From: Kosmotoga arenicorallina S304
Lineage (GTDB): Bacteria; Thermotogota; Thermotogae; Petrotogales; Kosmotogaceae
Direction: 5' to 3'
Assembly: GCF_001636545.1 (NCBI RefSeq)
Contig: NZ_JFHK01000007.1
Span: 1 to 64,000 of the forward strand
Length of the DNA stretch: 64,000 nucleotides
Below are positions 33,392-42,050 of the stretch, piece by piece. The translations under genes and the position numbers were made by a program. Under the pieces are notes generated by a model. That model had not been told where the DNA came from. It saw only the letters and a program-made list of their open reading frames with translations, and did not search any database. The stretch's first letter is position 1, and every line of letters starts with the position of its first letter.

Positions 33392-35395
33392 TCACTGTCC
33401 ACAAGCTTTTTCGCATACCATTACCACCACCTCAGCCTTTTTAGTGAATTTTGCAGATTTCACAATAACAGTGGCAATGTATGCTCCTTCTTCCTCCGGG
33501 AGTTTCCAGATGGCTTTACTGGATTTTTGCTCGATTATTTCACCTGATTCCACATGCCAGTCAAACTCAAGCAAGTCATCAGGATATGTTGTGCAACGCA
33601 ACTCGACAGTTTCTCCGGGTTTAACGACAAATGGCTTTGCGACAAAGGAATTTATCTCAAAATCAATCGGGGGTAAAATGGAATAAACGGTTGAATCGCC
33701 AACTATCCCGTAACCGACATGCACACGTCTTTCCCCGGGAGTAATATGATCAGGTGATTCGTATGTTATTTCAAATTGAGAAGTTATCTCCATTGCGATG
33801 GAGTTCAAAATACTTCCAAAATCCCTGATACGGGCGTATGAGATCTCTATGAACTTTCCCGGGACATCTTTTCGCAAATCCCGAAATTCAACAGCCTTTT
33901 CAGGGCCGACCAGTATGAATGTTATCATGTTTTCCAGAAGAAATTCCCGCACTTCACTAACTGAATATCCCGAAAAATCTGTTCCATCGCCCCTGTAATG
34001 AGGAGCAGCATCTGTAACAACAATTGCTATTCTCTGAGCATTTTTTCTGAAATTGAGCTCAGAAATTCCCATAATGGCATCAAGAGAAATTTCAGGAATA
34101 TCACCACCTCCGGTGGCGTATTGCTCTTCAAGCACTTTTTTTATTTTAATGAAATTATCCGTAAGGTCATAACGACTTCTCAATTCATCACCGAAAGTTA
34201 TAAGTCCAATTCTCGCATCAAGACCTGAGTTTTCAAGGATTTCTGTAAAAGTTATTAGATTTTCAACCATTGCCCTGATTTCATTGATCATGCTCGCAGT
34301 CGTATCAAGCACAAAAACGATATCAACAGGGGCATTTATTTTCCTGCTTAAAGCCAAAAGGGAAATATCTTTCACTTTTACGCCATTTTCATACACCGTT
34401 ATTCCGTCTTCATAAAGCGCTTGTTCATAGGTATTTAAGCTGATTTTGAGATGGATTTCCGGAAATCCGGAATGATCCATTTCAAAAATTTTCAGAGTTG
34501 TTCTACTTTCTTCGGGGATTTTTATTGTGGTTGTGGCTTCAGAAGCTGTGTTAAGGTTTACAACGCGCAATTCATGTTCTTCGCCTGGATTTAGTTCAGG
34601 ATAACTGTATGGAAGAAAGAAGCTCATAGTGCTTGTGAATTTACGCATGACAAAGAGTTCATCAAAAGCTTTTTCAAAGTCCTCTTCATCAAATTTGAAG
34701 ATTTTGCCACCACTTTGATTTGCAATTTCTTCATAACGTTCATCAGGGTCCTGATAAAGAACAAAGACATTTAAATGCCGCTCTGCTATTTTTTTCATCA
34801 ATCCCTGATAAAACGAGTCATTAACGGCGTTTTGATAGCTGTCTTCATCAGTAATCAAAATCAATACCTTTCCTGCATCTTTCCTGAAATCATAGCCCGC
34901 GGCTGTGTACAAAGCTCTTATCTGGCACTCGTCAGCTCCACCCACATATGACAAAACCTCGGAAAGACGATTTTGAAGTTCCACTACCGATGTTGTAAAG
35001 CGCGAGCCCTTTGAGTTAACGAATTCGTGGTTTATTGTTGTGCCAAATCCAAGGACGGCAAATCTAAGATCATAACCATTTTTTCTCATATCCTCCGCGA
35101 TGGATGCCACTTTTTCTTTTACGGAAGCAATTTTAATGCCCATTGTTCCCGAATTGTCTATAACAAAAACAATATCCAGTGGCTTTCTGTCTTCAAAGGA
35201 ATCCATGCTGAAATCGAGCAACTTTGCTGCTTTTCCATTGTCGTATACCTGAATTGAAGACATAGTTGCTTCTTCACCGCTAATTTTCATCCTTATCAAC
35301 GGGAATGTTGAAGTGTCCACACTCATAATATTCAATTGCGCAAAGATCGCAGAAAAAAAACAAAGAAAAACCAGGAGCAACAGCGTTCTCCTCAT
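33392..35395 (-). CDS. Secreted protein with two VWA domains
   Basis: 667 residues. A signal peptide (MRRTLLLLVFLCFFSAIFAQ) is followed by VWA domain 1 with metal motif DNSGTMG (about 79-85), a linker beta domain, VWA domain 2 with DTTASM (about 361-366) and a C-terminal Ig/PKD-like domain (about 570-660). VWA domains usually hold protein complexes together; here they would act outside the membrane. The ATG at 35395 has GAGAGGAGTG upstream. It stands immediately upstream of the regulator and exporter genes. Confidence 0.85.
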   Translation of the reverse strand: MRRTLLLLVFLCFFSAIFAQLNIMSVDTSTFPLIRMKISGEEATMSSIQVYDNGKAAKLLDFSMDSFEDRKPLDIVFVIDNSGTMGIKIASVKEKVASIAEDMRKNGYDLRFAVLGFGTTINHEFVNSKGSRFTTSVVELQNRLSEVLSYVGGADECQIRALYTAAGYDFRKDAGKVLILITDEDSYQNAVNDSFYQGLMKKIAERHLNVFVLYQDPDERYEEIANQSGGKIFKFDEEDFEKAFDELFVMRKFTSTMSFFLPYSYPELNPGEEHELRVVNLNTASEATTTIKIPEESRTTLKIFEMDHSGFPEIHLKISLNTYEQALYEDGITVYENGVKVKDISLLALSRKINAPVDIVFVLDTTASMINEIRAMVENLITFTEILENSGLDARIGLITFGDELRSRYDLTDNFIKIKKVLEEQYATGGGDIPEISLDAIMGISELNFRKNAQRIAIVVTDAAPHYRGDGTDFSGYSVSEVREFLLENMITFILVGPEKAVEFRDLRKDVPGKFIEISYARIRDFGSILNSIAMEITSQFEITYESPDHITPGERRVHVGYGIVGDSTVYSILPPIDFEINSFVAKPFVVKPGETVELRCTTYPDDLLEFDWHVESGEIIEQKSSKAIWKLPEEEGAYIATVIVKSAKFTKKAEVVVMVCEKACGQ

Positions 35396-35414
35396 TATTT
35401 CACTCCTCTCAATG

Positions 35415-35690
35415 TCATTGCTCGTCAAAAGAGAGATTTATATACTTCGCTTTTACACCATTCAACAGATTTAGTTTTCTGCAAAGCTCTTTATGTTTTT
35501 CTTCTTCACCAACAAGCTCAAGTATGATCAAACCCACATCTGAACAATTATCCAGAACTCCATCATGTAAACCCAGGCGCGTTTTTATAAGGCATCCCCA
35601 GCCTGTAAGAAGCTGTTGAACCCTTGTCGCTGCCTCTTTTCTATGGTCTATCATGATTGCCATGACAGTTTTTATAGGAACCTGCTCCAC
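35415..35690 (-). CDS. Putative iron-only hydrogenase system regulator (TM1266-like)
   Basis: 91 residues with an ACT/NikR-C-like ferredoxin fold: KTVMAIMIDHRKEAATRVQQLL, GLHDGVLDNCSDVGLIILELVG and LNGVKAKYIN match the TIGR03959 family. Members are often near [FeFe]-hydrogenase maturation genes. Their function is not established. Here it faces fprA across a short divergent promoter region, which links it to redox metabolism. The start is GTG at 35690, with GGAGGGG upstream. Confidence 0.82.
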   Translation of the reverse strand: MEQVPIKTVMAIMIDHRKEAATRVQQLLTGWGCLIKTRLGLHDGVLDNCSDVGLIILELVGEEEKHKELCRKLNLLNGVKAKYINLSFDEQ

Positions 35691-35709
35691 ATCTATCCCC
35701 TCCTTGCCG

Positions 35710-35725
35710 GTATAATTAATTATAC
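35710..35725. promoter_or_regulatory. Perfect 16-bp palindrome in a divergent promoter region
   Basis: GTATAATTAATTATAC is a perfect palindrome 20 bp upstream of the hydrogenase-system regulator start and about 75 bp upstream of fprA. Being AT-rich it also contains TATAAT on both strands, so it could be an operator, paired -10 elements, or both. Confidence 0.4.
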
Positions 35726-35798
35726 ATCTATTTGCTCAATGCCTTTCGTTTATAATAGATAGTGGATTTAATTAAGTTATGTATAAGGGGGAGATAAA

Positions 35799-37004
35799 AT
35801 GAACCAGGGAATTAAGATTAGTGAAGATATTTACTGGATAGGCGTCAACGATTATGAAACAGACCTTTTTGAAAGTCTTTGGCCGCTACCTAAGGGAGTT
35901 TCCTATAACGCATATTTGATATTGGACGAAAAAATTGCGCTTATTGATACGGTGAAAGGTGGTTATTTTTCCCAATATCTTGACAAGATAAAGAAAATGC
36001 TTCCAGAGGGAAAAAGCGTTGACTATCTCGTGATAAACCACATGGAGCCTGATCACTCAGGTGCGATAAAAGTGTTGGTTGAAGCCTACCCTGAAATGAA
36101 GATAGTAGGGAACAAAAAAACTCTCCAGTTTCTGGAAGGATTCTATGGGATAACAAGAAACACGGTTTCGGTTGAAGATAGTGAAGTTCTTTCACTTGGC
36201 TCTCATAAGCTGCAATTCTATTTAACGCCTATGGTTCACTGGCCAGAAACCATGATGACTTACGATATCAAGACAGGAACCCTCTTTTCAGGTGATGCTT
36301 TCGGCGGTTTTGGAGCGCTTAACGGCGGTATTTTCGATGATCAGGTAGATCTGGAATATTATGAAAATGAAATATTGAGATATTTCTCGAACATCGTTGG
36401 GCGTTATAGTTCAATGGTTCAGCGCGCTTTTAAGAAGCTCGAGGGACTGAATATTAAGACCATAGCGGCCACACACGGTCCGGTATGGAGAAAAAACCCG
36501 GATAAAATAATAGAGCTTTATGACCGCTGGAGCAAACAGGAAACAGAGGAAGGTGTAGTATTGGTTTATGGCTCTATGTACGGAAACACCCAAAAGATGA
36601 TGGAAGCTGTTGCAAAGGGTTTGTGTAATGAAGGGGTTCAAAAAATCAGACTTCACAATATTGCCAGATCGCATTTATCATTCATCATTCGTGATATCTG
36701 GAGATTTAAGGGATTGATAATGGGAAGTTGTACTTATAACACCGAACTGTTTCCCCCAATGAAGCAGCTGATCTCAGCTATTGAAAATCGAATGATGAAG
36801 AACAGATATGTGGGAGTTTTGGGTTCATATAGCTGGAGCGGCGGGGCGTTAAAGGAACTCGAAGAATTTGCAACTAACCGCAAAGGTTGGAATTTGGTTG
36901 AACCGGTAATAGAAGCCCTTCATTCTCCTGGTGAGGAAGAATTGAAAAGGTGTGAACTACTTGGCAAGAATATGGCTATCGCAATGAGAAAAGCTTCTGA
37001 GTAG
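35799..37004 (+). CDS. fprA: Flavodiiron protein (FprA)
   Basis: 401 residues, normal length. The beta-lactamase-like domain carries the diiron ligands HMEPDHSG (about 80-87), the His in MVHWPETMM, GDAFGGFG and THGPVWR. A flavodoxin domain with FMN loop VYGSMYGNTQKMMEA follows from about 253. FprA reduces O2 (or NO) to water using reduced rubredoxin and protects anaerobes; the T. maritima homologue TM0755 has this fold. A good ribosome binding site, AAGGGGGAG, precedes the ATG. Confidence 0.95.
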   Translation: MNQGIKISEDIYWIGVNDYETDLFESLWPLPKGVSYNAYLILDEKIALIDTVKGGYFSQYLDKIKKMLPEGKSVDYLVINHMEPDHSGAIKVLVEAYPEMKIVGNKKTLQFLEGFYGITRNTVSVEDSEVLSLGSHKLQFYLTPMVHWPETMMTYDIKTGTLFSGDAFGGFGALNGGIFDDQVDLEYYENEILRYFSNIVGRYSSMVQRAFKKLEGLNIKTIAATHGPVWRKNPDKIIELYDRWSKQETEEGVVLVYGSMYGNTQKMMEAVAKGLCNEGVQKIRLHNIARSHLSFIIRDIWRFKGLIMGSCTYNTELFPPMKQLISAIENRMMKNRYVGVLGSYSWSGGALKELEEFATNRKGWNLVEPVIEALHSPGEEELKRCELLGKNMAIAMRKASE

Positions 37005-37014
37005 TAATTAATAT

Positions 37015-37042
37015 GGGCTGGAAAAACTCCAGCCCTTTATTT
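37015..37042 (+). terminator. Terminator of fprA
   Basis: GGGCTGG (37015-37021) pairs with CCAGCCC (37029-37035), followed by TTTATTT. It abuts the -35 box of the next operon. Confidence 0.85.
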
Positions 37043-37073
37043 GACAATCACTGTTCTATGTGTTATAGTACAG
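37041..37073 (+). promoter_or_regulatory. Promoter and likely GntR operator of an ABC exporter operon
   Basis: TTGACA (37041-37046), a 17-bp spacer and TATAGT (37064-37069). An inverted repeat CTGT-N-CTAT-N5-ATAG-N-ACAG (37051-37073) covers the -10. Its position suggests autorepression by the GntR protein encoded just downstream. Confidence 0.75.
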
Positions 37074-37102
37074 TAAGCTATATAATTAGAGAAGGTGTTG
37101 CA

Positions 37103-37477
37103 ATGTTATTAAATCTGGATTTACGCTCTTCAATGCCAATATACGAACAAATAAAGCTGGGAATACTTGGAAAGATATTGAATGGCGAATTAAAGAGAGA
37201 TGATGTTTTACCTTCCATCAGGGAATTGGCTTCGATTTTGAGGGTAAACCCAAATACAGTGATAAGGGCCTATAAAGAACTGGAAATCGAAGGTATTTTA
37301 ATTGCAAGGCAGGGAATCGGTTTTCTCGTAAACGCTGAGATTCAGACAACCAGGGGAATTTTCATGGCGGTCTTGCAAAAAGAGCTCCTGGAACCAATCA
37401 GGAAAGCAAAAAGAAGCGGGATAGAGCTTGAAGAAATTATCGAGGTGGTGAAAGAGCTATGGAAAAATACAGAGTAA
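37103..37477 (+). CDS. GntR-family regulator, YtrA subfamily
   Basis: 124 residues from the ATG at 37103 (GAAGGTG upstream). The winged-helix domain reads MPIYEQIKLGILGKILNGELKRDDVLPSIRELASILRVNPNTVIRAYKELEIEGI. The C-terminal tail is short, as in YtrA proteins, which control ABC transporter operons. It overlaps the following ATPase gene by 19 nt, so it probably represses its own exporter operon through the operator at the promoter. Confidence 0.9.
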   Translation: MLLNLDLRSSMPIYEQIKLGILGKILNGELKRDDVLPSIRELASILRVNPNTVIRAYKELEIEGILIARQGIGFLVNAEIQTTRGIFMAVLQKELLEPIRKAKRSGIELEEIIEVVKELWKNTE

Positions 37478-38319
37478 GCGAACCTATTGTTATAAGAGGG
37501 CTTGAAAAAAGTTACGGAAGAACAAAAGCAGTGGATGGGATTGATTTTGATGTGAAACCTCAGGAAGTCCACGCCCTTCTTGGACCTAATGGAGCCGGTA
37601 AAACCACTACGATCAAATCAATACTGGGTTTCGTGAACTATACTGGGGAAATCATGCTCTTTGGAAAAGAAATCGACCAGGTTAGAGCAAAGATAGCTTT
37701 TGTACCTGATGAAAAGAACTTCTACAAGTCCCTCACAGGCACACAGGCAATAGAAATGTGCAAAAAGCTCTTTGATGACTTCCATGAAGACAGGGCCAAA
37801 GAAATATTTGAAAAATTTCAATTGCCTATGAAAAAGAAGATCGGCACCTTTTCCCATGGAATGAAAACACAGGTATATCTTGCATTGATTTTTGCCAGGC
37901 AGGCACAACTCTATATTTTTGATGAACCTACCTGGGGGCTGGACCCAATCAAAAGGGACGATGTGCTTGAGATGATACGTGATCTGGTAATCGATGGAAG
38001 TTCTGTCATGTACACTTCTCACATCATACCGGAAGTGGAAAGAATAGCGGATAGAATATCGATAATGCATAAAGGGAAAATTCATTTTTCAGGCACTCTT
38101 GATGAAATAAAGGAAAGATTCATTATCTTGAAGAGTGCCCAAAAAATTGATACAAGGAAATACGATGTTGTCTCTGCATTCAGGCAGAATGGTTTTTACA
38201 TATTTATGGTTGACACGAAAGGCATAACTTTTCATCCAGAAAAAGAGTGTGATTGTCATGTACCCGACTTAAATGAATTCTTCCAGGTAGTGATAAGGGG
38301 TGAAAAGAATGTTTTATAA
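37459..38319 (+). CDS. ABC transporter ATPase
   Basis: 286 residues. Walker A is GPNGAGKTTT (about 42-51). The signature is unusual, FSHGMKTQVYLALIF, and Walker B is LYIFDEPTWGLD. The C-terminal about 60 residues are divergent and include CDCH, a possible metal site. The weak signature is common in YtrB-like ATPases. It is the second gene of the GntR-controlled operon and pairs with the permease that follows. Confidence 0.88.
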   Translation: MEKYRVSEPIVIRGLEKSYGRTKAVDGIDFDVKPQEVHALLGPNGAGKTTTIKSILGFVNYTGEIMLFGKEIDQVRAKIAFVPDEKNFYKSLTGTQAIEMCKKLFDDFHEDRAKEIFEKFQLPMKKKIGTFSHGMKTQVYLALIFARQAQLYIFDEPTWGLDPIKRDDVLEMIRDLVIDGSSVMYTSHIIPEVERIADRISIMHKGKIHFSGTLDEIKERFIILKSAQKIDTRKYDVVSAFRQNGFYIFMVDTKGITFHPEKECDCHVPDLNEFFQVVIRGEKNVL

Positions 38320-39070
38320 GGAGATAAGGGAACTGAAAATAACCTTAATCATCGTTTCGCTTCTTCTGCTTATAGCCCTTGTGGCAACCGTTGCAATGAA
38401 GGAAACTGCTGTTGAAATATTGCGAGGCATGGGCACAGAGGACATGCCAGAGTTTGCGAAGAATCTCGTTGCAAATCCCGATCTTCTTTCCAATATAGGA
38501 AACAATGACTTTTATCTGGTAAGTCAATGGCAAGGAAAAAATCTCGGGCAGTTCATACCGCTAATTATTCTGATAATTTCCATTCCCATATTTGCCCGAG
38601 AAATAGACAAAAAGACCATTTATTTTCTCCTATCAAGATTGACAAGGAAAAGAGTGTTCTTCATGAAATATCTCACAGGACTTGGGGTTCTTTCCTGCTT
38701 GATAGTGCTGTTCTCCTTGGCAGGACCTATTGCAATGAATCTTGCAGGTTATGAAACAGGATTTAGTCTAACATTCAAAATACTGGTTCATCAGTTGATT
38801 GGCGGTGCTTTTTTCTTTTCTGTTTTCATCTTTTATTCTGTGCTTTCAAATGACCAGACAAAACCACTGATTATAGGCATCGCAACGATAATAGGGCTTC
38901 CAATAATTGGGATTTTCAAGCCCTTTGCCTTTCTAAACCTCTACCCTTATATTCTGGGTTCCAATGTTTTCAACGAAGGGATCGAAATAACAAAATCTAT
39001 TGTGCTTATTTTCATAACCACGGCAATTATGACAATTGATTATATGGCTTTCCAGAAGAGAGAGCTGTAA
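38309..39070 (+). CDS. ABC-2 type permease
   Basis: About 253 residues with six predicted helices; the external loop after the first helix is short. LVANPDLLSNIGNNDFYLVSQWQGKNLGQFIPLIILIISIPIFAREID is the segment before helix 2. The ATG at 38309 has AAGGGGTG upstream; a GTG at 38300 is the alternative. It overlaps the ATPase gene by 11 nt. Confidence 0.85.
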   Translation: MFYKEIRELKITLIIVSLLLLIALVATVAMKETAVEILRGMGTEDMPEFAKNLVANPDLLSNIGNNDFYLVSQWQGKNLGQFIPLIILIISIPIFAREIDKKTIYFLLSRLTRKRVFFMKYLTGLGVLSCLIVLFSLAGPIAMNLAGYETGFSLTFKILVHQLIGGAFFFSVFIFYSVLSNDQTKPLIIGIATIIGLPIIGIFKPFAFLNLYPYILGSNVFNEGIEITKSIVLIFITTAIMTIDYMAFQKREL

Positions 39071-39091
39071 AGGGAAAGTAGGTGATTATGA

Positions 39092-39850
39092 GTGATCAGT
39101 CTTATGAACATCACAAAAATTTATTCGGGGAATGTTAGAGCAGTTGATAATCTATCACTGGAAGTCAGAAGCGGGGAGATTTTTGGCTTTCTTGGTCCCA
39201 ATGGCGCTGGTAAGACAACGACTATAAAAATGCTCACAGGGGTTATCGAACCAACCCAGGGAACTGTTAAAGTTTGCGGAGTAAACATGGTTAAAGACCC
39301 CGTCACTGCTAAATCCTTTATAGGTTACGTGGCTGATGAACCGCTGGTAATGGAAAAACTGAAGGGAATTGAATATCTTAACTTCATCATGAACGTTTTT
39401 CAGGTTCCGAAAGACCTTAGAACCCAGAGAATAGAAAGGCTCTTAGAAGATTTCAAGCTATCTCATGCCATAACAGATCCCATAAACACATATTCGCATG
39501 GAATGAAGCAAAAACTTAGCCTGATAGCTGCTCTTTCCCACAATCCCAAGGTCTGGGTTCTTGATGAACCCATTGTAGGACTGGATCCGGAATCGGCTTT
39601 CATTTTGAAAAAAATGATGCGAAACCATGCCAATTCAGGAAATACTGTTTTCTTCTCTACCCACGTAATGGAGATAGCCGAGAGAGTATGCGATAGGATA
39701 GGTATAATTCAAAAAGGAAAGCTCGAATTTGTCGGAACAGTTGAAGAGCTGAGGAAAATCAAGGGTTCTGGCACGCTTGAAGAACTCTTTTTAGAGGTGA
39801 CAAAAAGTGAGATTGAAAAGATTGATTTCTCTTATCTGGACAATAATTAA
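39092..39850 (+). CDS. ABC transporter ATPase
   Basis: 252 residues. Walker A is GPNGAGKTTT, the signature YSHGMKQKLSLIAALS and Walker B VWVLDEPIVGLDPESA, with the H-loop in FFSTHVMEIAE. The start is GTG at 39092; an ATG 12 nt downstream is possible. The 3' end overlaps the large permease gene by 44 nt in another frame, a strong sign of translational coupling. Confidence 0.88.
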   Translation: MISLMNITKIYSGNVRAVDNLSLEVRSGEIFGFLGPNGAGKTTTIKMLTGVIEPTQGTVKVCGVNMVKDPVTAKSFIGYVADEPLVMEKLKGIEYLNFIMNVFQVPKDLRTQRIERLLEDFKLSHAITDPINTYSHGMKQKLSLIAALSHNPKVWVLDEPIVGLDPESAFILKKMMRNHANSGNTVFFSTHVMEIAERVCDRIGIIQKGKLEFVGTVEELRKIKGSGTLEELFLEVTKSEIEKIDFSYLDNN

Positions 39851-41492
39851 TGCAAATTACGGTTTGAGTAATATAAAAATCGCGTTGAAAAAGGACAAGA
39901 AAAACATTCTTCTTCTGGCGTTGATGATCTATGCCTTTGTTGCAATCGGATTTTCTTTTGTGTTCTTTTACAGGCCTTTATTGATCAGTAGCTTTCAACA
40001 GCTCGCAGCGATTGGAATGGAAAATCTCTTCCTTGCAAACGCTTTTCTCAGTGCGGGTATTCTGGGATTTATCACCGGGTTTTTCCTGTTGGTAAGCACC
40101 CTCTTTTTTTCAAGAGATATGAGGGTGTTGATTACGCTTCCCATAAGAGCATCTGATGTGGTAACAGCAAAGCTGACAGTTGTTATACTTTTCCAGATGA
40201 TCGTTTCCCTTGCAGTTTTGTTGCCTTCTCTTATCTATTACGGAATTCAGAAGGATGCTGGATTTCCATATTGGTTTTATATGGCTTTTCTTTTTCTGCT
40301 GTCGCAAATTTTCCCGATACTTTTCCAGACAATCATTATTTTGCCATTATCCCGAATTGTGAAATTCAGCCGCATGAAAGACTTCATGCTTTACATTCTG
40401 GGTATTGGGGCGCTTGGTGGCTCGTTGATCGTTGTTTTCTTTGTTAACAGATCAGCTGTTAATGGTGGAAATGGAAGTCCCAACTTTGTAAATATTTTCG
40501 CCAATCCCGATGCGTTCATTAACAAGCTGGCTTTAATTTATCCACCGGCTTTTTTTGCCACCAAGGCATTGCTGAGTAAGGCTTTTTCGGGATTCGCCTG
40601 GTTTCTCGGATACCTGGGATTACATATCCTTGCGTTCGCTTTCACAGTGTGGTTCGCAAAGAATTACTATTACGATACTTACAACGAGCTACAGCAATTT
40701 TATGCCGGTAGAAAAAAACTGTCTTCTGAAGAGTTAAACAGGGAACTGAATGCTGAAAAGGGGCCCTTTTCAGCCCTCCATTCAAGGGAATGGAAATATT
40801 TGCTGAGAGTGCCTTCCTTCGCTCTAAATGGCCTTTCAGGTACATTTATCTTGCCGATTATGGTAATGATATTCCCCTTTATCTTCAAGGGAAATCAGGA
40901 AGCTATGGGAGATCTGGGGAATTTTTTTCTGGTTATCAAAAGCCTTTATGTTCCTCTTGGAATTCTCTGTGGCGCTCTGGCTGGATCCATGAACGGTTTG
41001 GCAGCTTCAGCCTTCAGCAGGGAAGGCAAACTCCTGAAAGAGTTAAAAGCGCTTCCTGTTAGCTCCGCCGATGTCTTCAAAGCGAAATTTGTTAATTTAA
41101 TGGAAATAAGCCTTATGGGAATTATATTGATGACCATAGCCCTTCACATACTTCTGGGAGGTTCGTTACTCTTTGATATCTTAATCATTTTGCTTTCAGT
41201 GCTTGTTACTGCGTTCTTGAACTTGATCCAGCTAATTATCGACGCAATGAGGCCATTGCTCAACTGGGACAATCCTCAGAGAGCCATAAAGCAAAATTTC
41301 AATGTTGCGATTGCAATTTTGATTGTTTTTAGCTTCGTTGGTGGATTTGGGTATTTATCCTTTAAGCTTGTTGATGCGGTTTCATCCTTTTTCATTACTT
41401 CAATTATTACGCTTTGCGGTGTTGTGGGTTTGGTTTTTCTCATAAAACCCGCTTTGAAGTTAACCGGCGATCTAATGCGAAGAGACCTCTAG
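39807..41492 (+). CDS. Large ABC exporter permease-like membrane protein
   Basis: 561 residues with about 12 predicted helices, so probably a double-length permease. Between the two halves is a cytoplasmic segment with ELNREL and SALHSREWKYLLRVPSFALNG, as in putative ABC exporters of Firmicutes and Thermotogae. The start is GTG, with AGAGGTGAC upstream, and lies within the ATPase gene. The substrate is unknown. Confidence 0.8.
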   Translation: MRLKRLISLIWTIINANYGLSNIKIALKKDKKNILLLALMIYAFVAIGFSFVFFYRPLLISSFQQLAAIGMENLFLANAFLSAGILGFITGFFLLVSTLFFSRDMRVLITLPIRASDVVTAKLTVVILFQMIVSLAVLLPSLIYYGIQKDAGFPYWFYMAFLFLLSQIFPILFQTIIILPLSRIVKFSRMKDFMLYILGIGALGGSLIVVFFVNRSAVNGGNGSPNFVNIFANPDAFINKLALIYPPAFFATKALLSKAFSGFAWFLGYLGLHILAFAFTVWFAKNYYYDTYNELQQFYAGRKKLSSEELNRELNAEKGPFSALHSREWKYLLRVPSFALNGLSGTFILPIMVMIFPFIFKGNQEAMGDLGNFFLVIKSLYVPLGILCGALAGSMNGLAASAFSREGKLLKELKALPVSSADVFKAKFVNLMEISLMGIILMTIALHILLGGSLLFDILIILLSVLVTAFLNLIQLIIDAMRPLLNWDNPQRAIKQNFNVAIAILIVFSFVGGFGYLSFKLVDAVSSFFITSIITLCGVVGLVFLIKPALKLTGDLMRRDL

Positions 41493-41576
41493 TGTTTCTA
41501 TTTTTATTTAAAAGAATGATAAAATAAATCAATAATGACCATCAATCAACTTGTTCGGGTCAAAAGGGGGGATTTT

Positions 41577-42050
41577 ATGGATATTTTTCTTTTCTTTAAC
41601 AGGTATTTGCTGATTTTATCCTTTATTCTATGGTCTGGTATCAACATAACACTCGGCTTTTTTCTCATTCCTCTGCTGAGAAAAAAAAGCATTCCGGAAG
41701 TAAGAGTGCTTGTTTTTAATCTCCTCAGGGCTTTCAGGCGAATTACCTATGCATGCTGGGCCCTGATGATTGGCACAGTATCATTAGAGTACTTCTATCT
41801 TGATGCACATGGCCATTTTGAAAGCATTTCGGACGTTCTCATGTTAACGGGGCTTGTGGTTTTCATTTTGCATATAATCTGGTCTTTTTATCTTTTCGGT
41901 ATTGCGAAAAGGAATGAATACAATCCTCTTTCAACAACAGAAAGAGATACAGGGCTTCTCGTTGGTGGAGGTTATTTCAACAATTTTCTCATTCTCAGCG
42001 TGATTTTCATATATGCGATTGTGGAAATATTGTTCTATCTAAATTCATAA
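41577..42050 (+). CDS. Four-helix membrane protein of unknown function
   Basis: 157 residues with four clear hydrophobic helices and short loops. GYFNNFLILSVIFIYAIVEILFYL forms the last one. I do not recognise a family; similar size and topology occur in DUF2269-like proteins. The ATG at 41577 follows GGGGGG. It may be a late member of the exporter operon (85 bp gap). Its 3' end overlaps the convergent ABC-F gene by 44 bp. Confidence 0.65.
   Translation: MDIFLFFNRYLLILSFILWSGINITLGFFLIPLLRKKSIPEVRVLVFNLLRAFRRITYACWALMIGTVSLEYFYLDAHGHFESISDVLMLTGLVVFILHIIWSFYLFGIAKRNEYNPLSTTERDTGLLVGGGYFNNFLILSVIFIYAIVEILFYLNS

Noticed and set aside
39807-39850. Frameshift between ABC ATPase and large permease
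   Set aside because: Both proteins are complete; the 44-nt overlap has a separate GTG start with its own ribosome binding site, so it is coupling and not a broken fusion.
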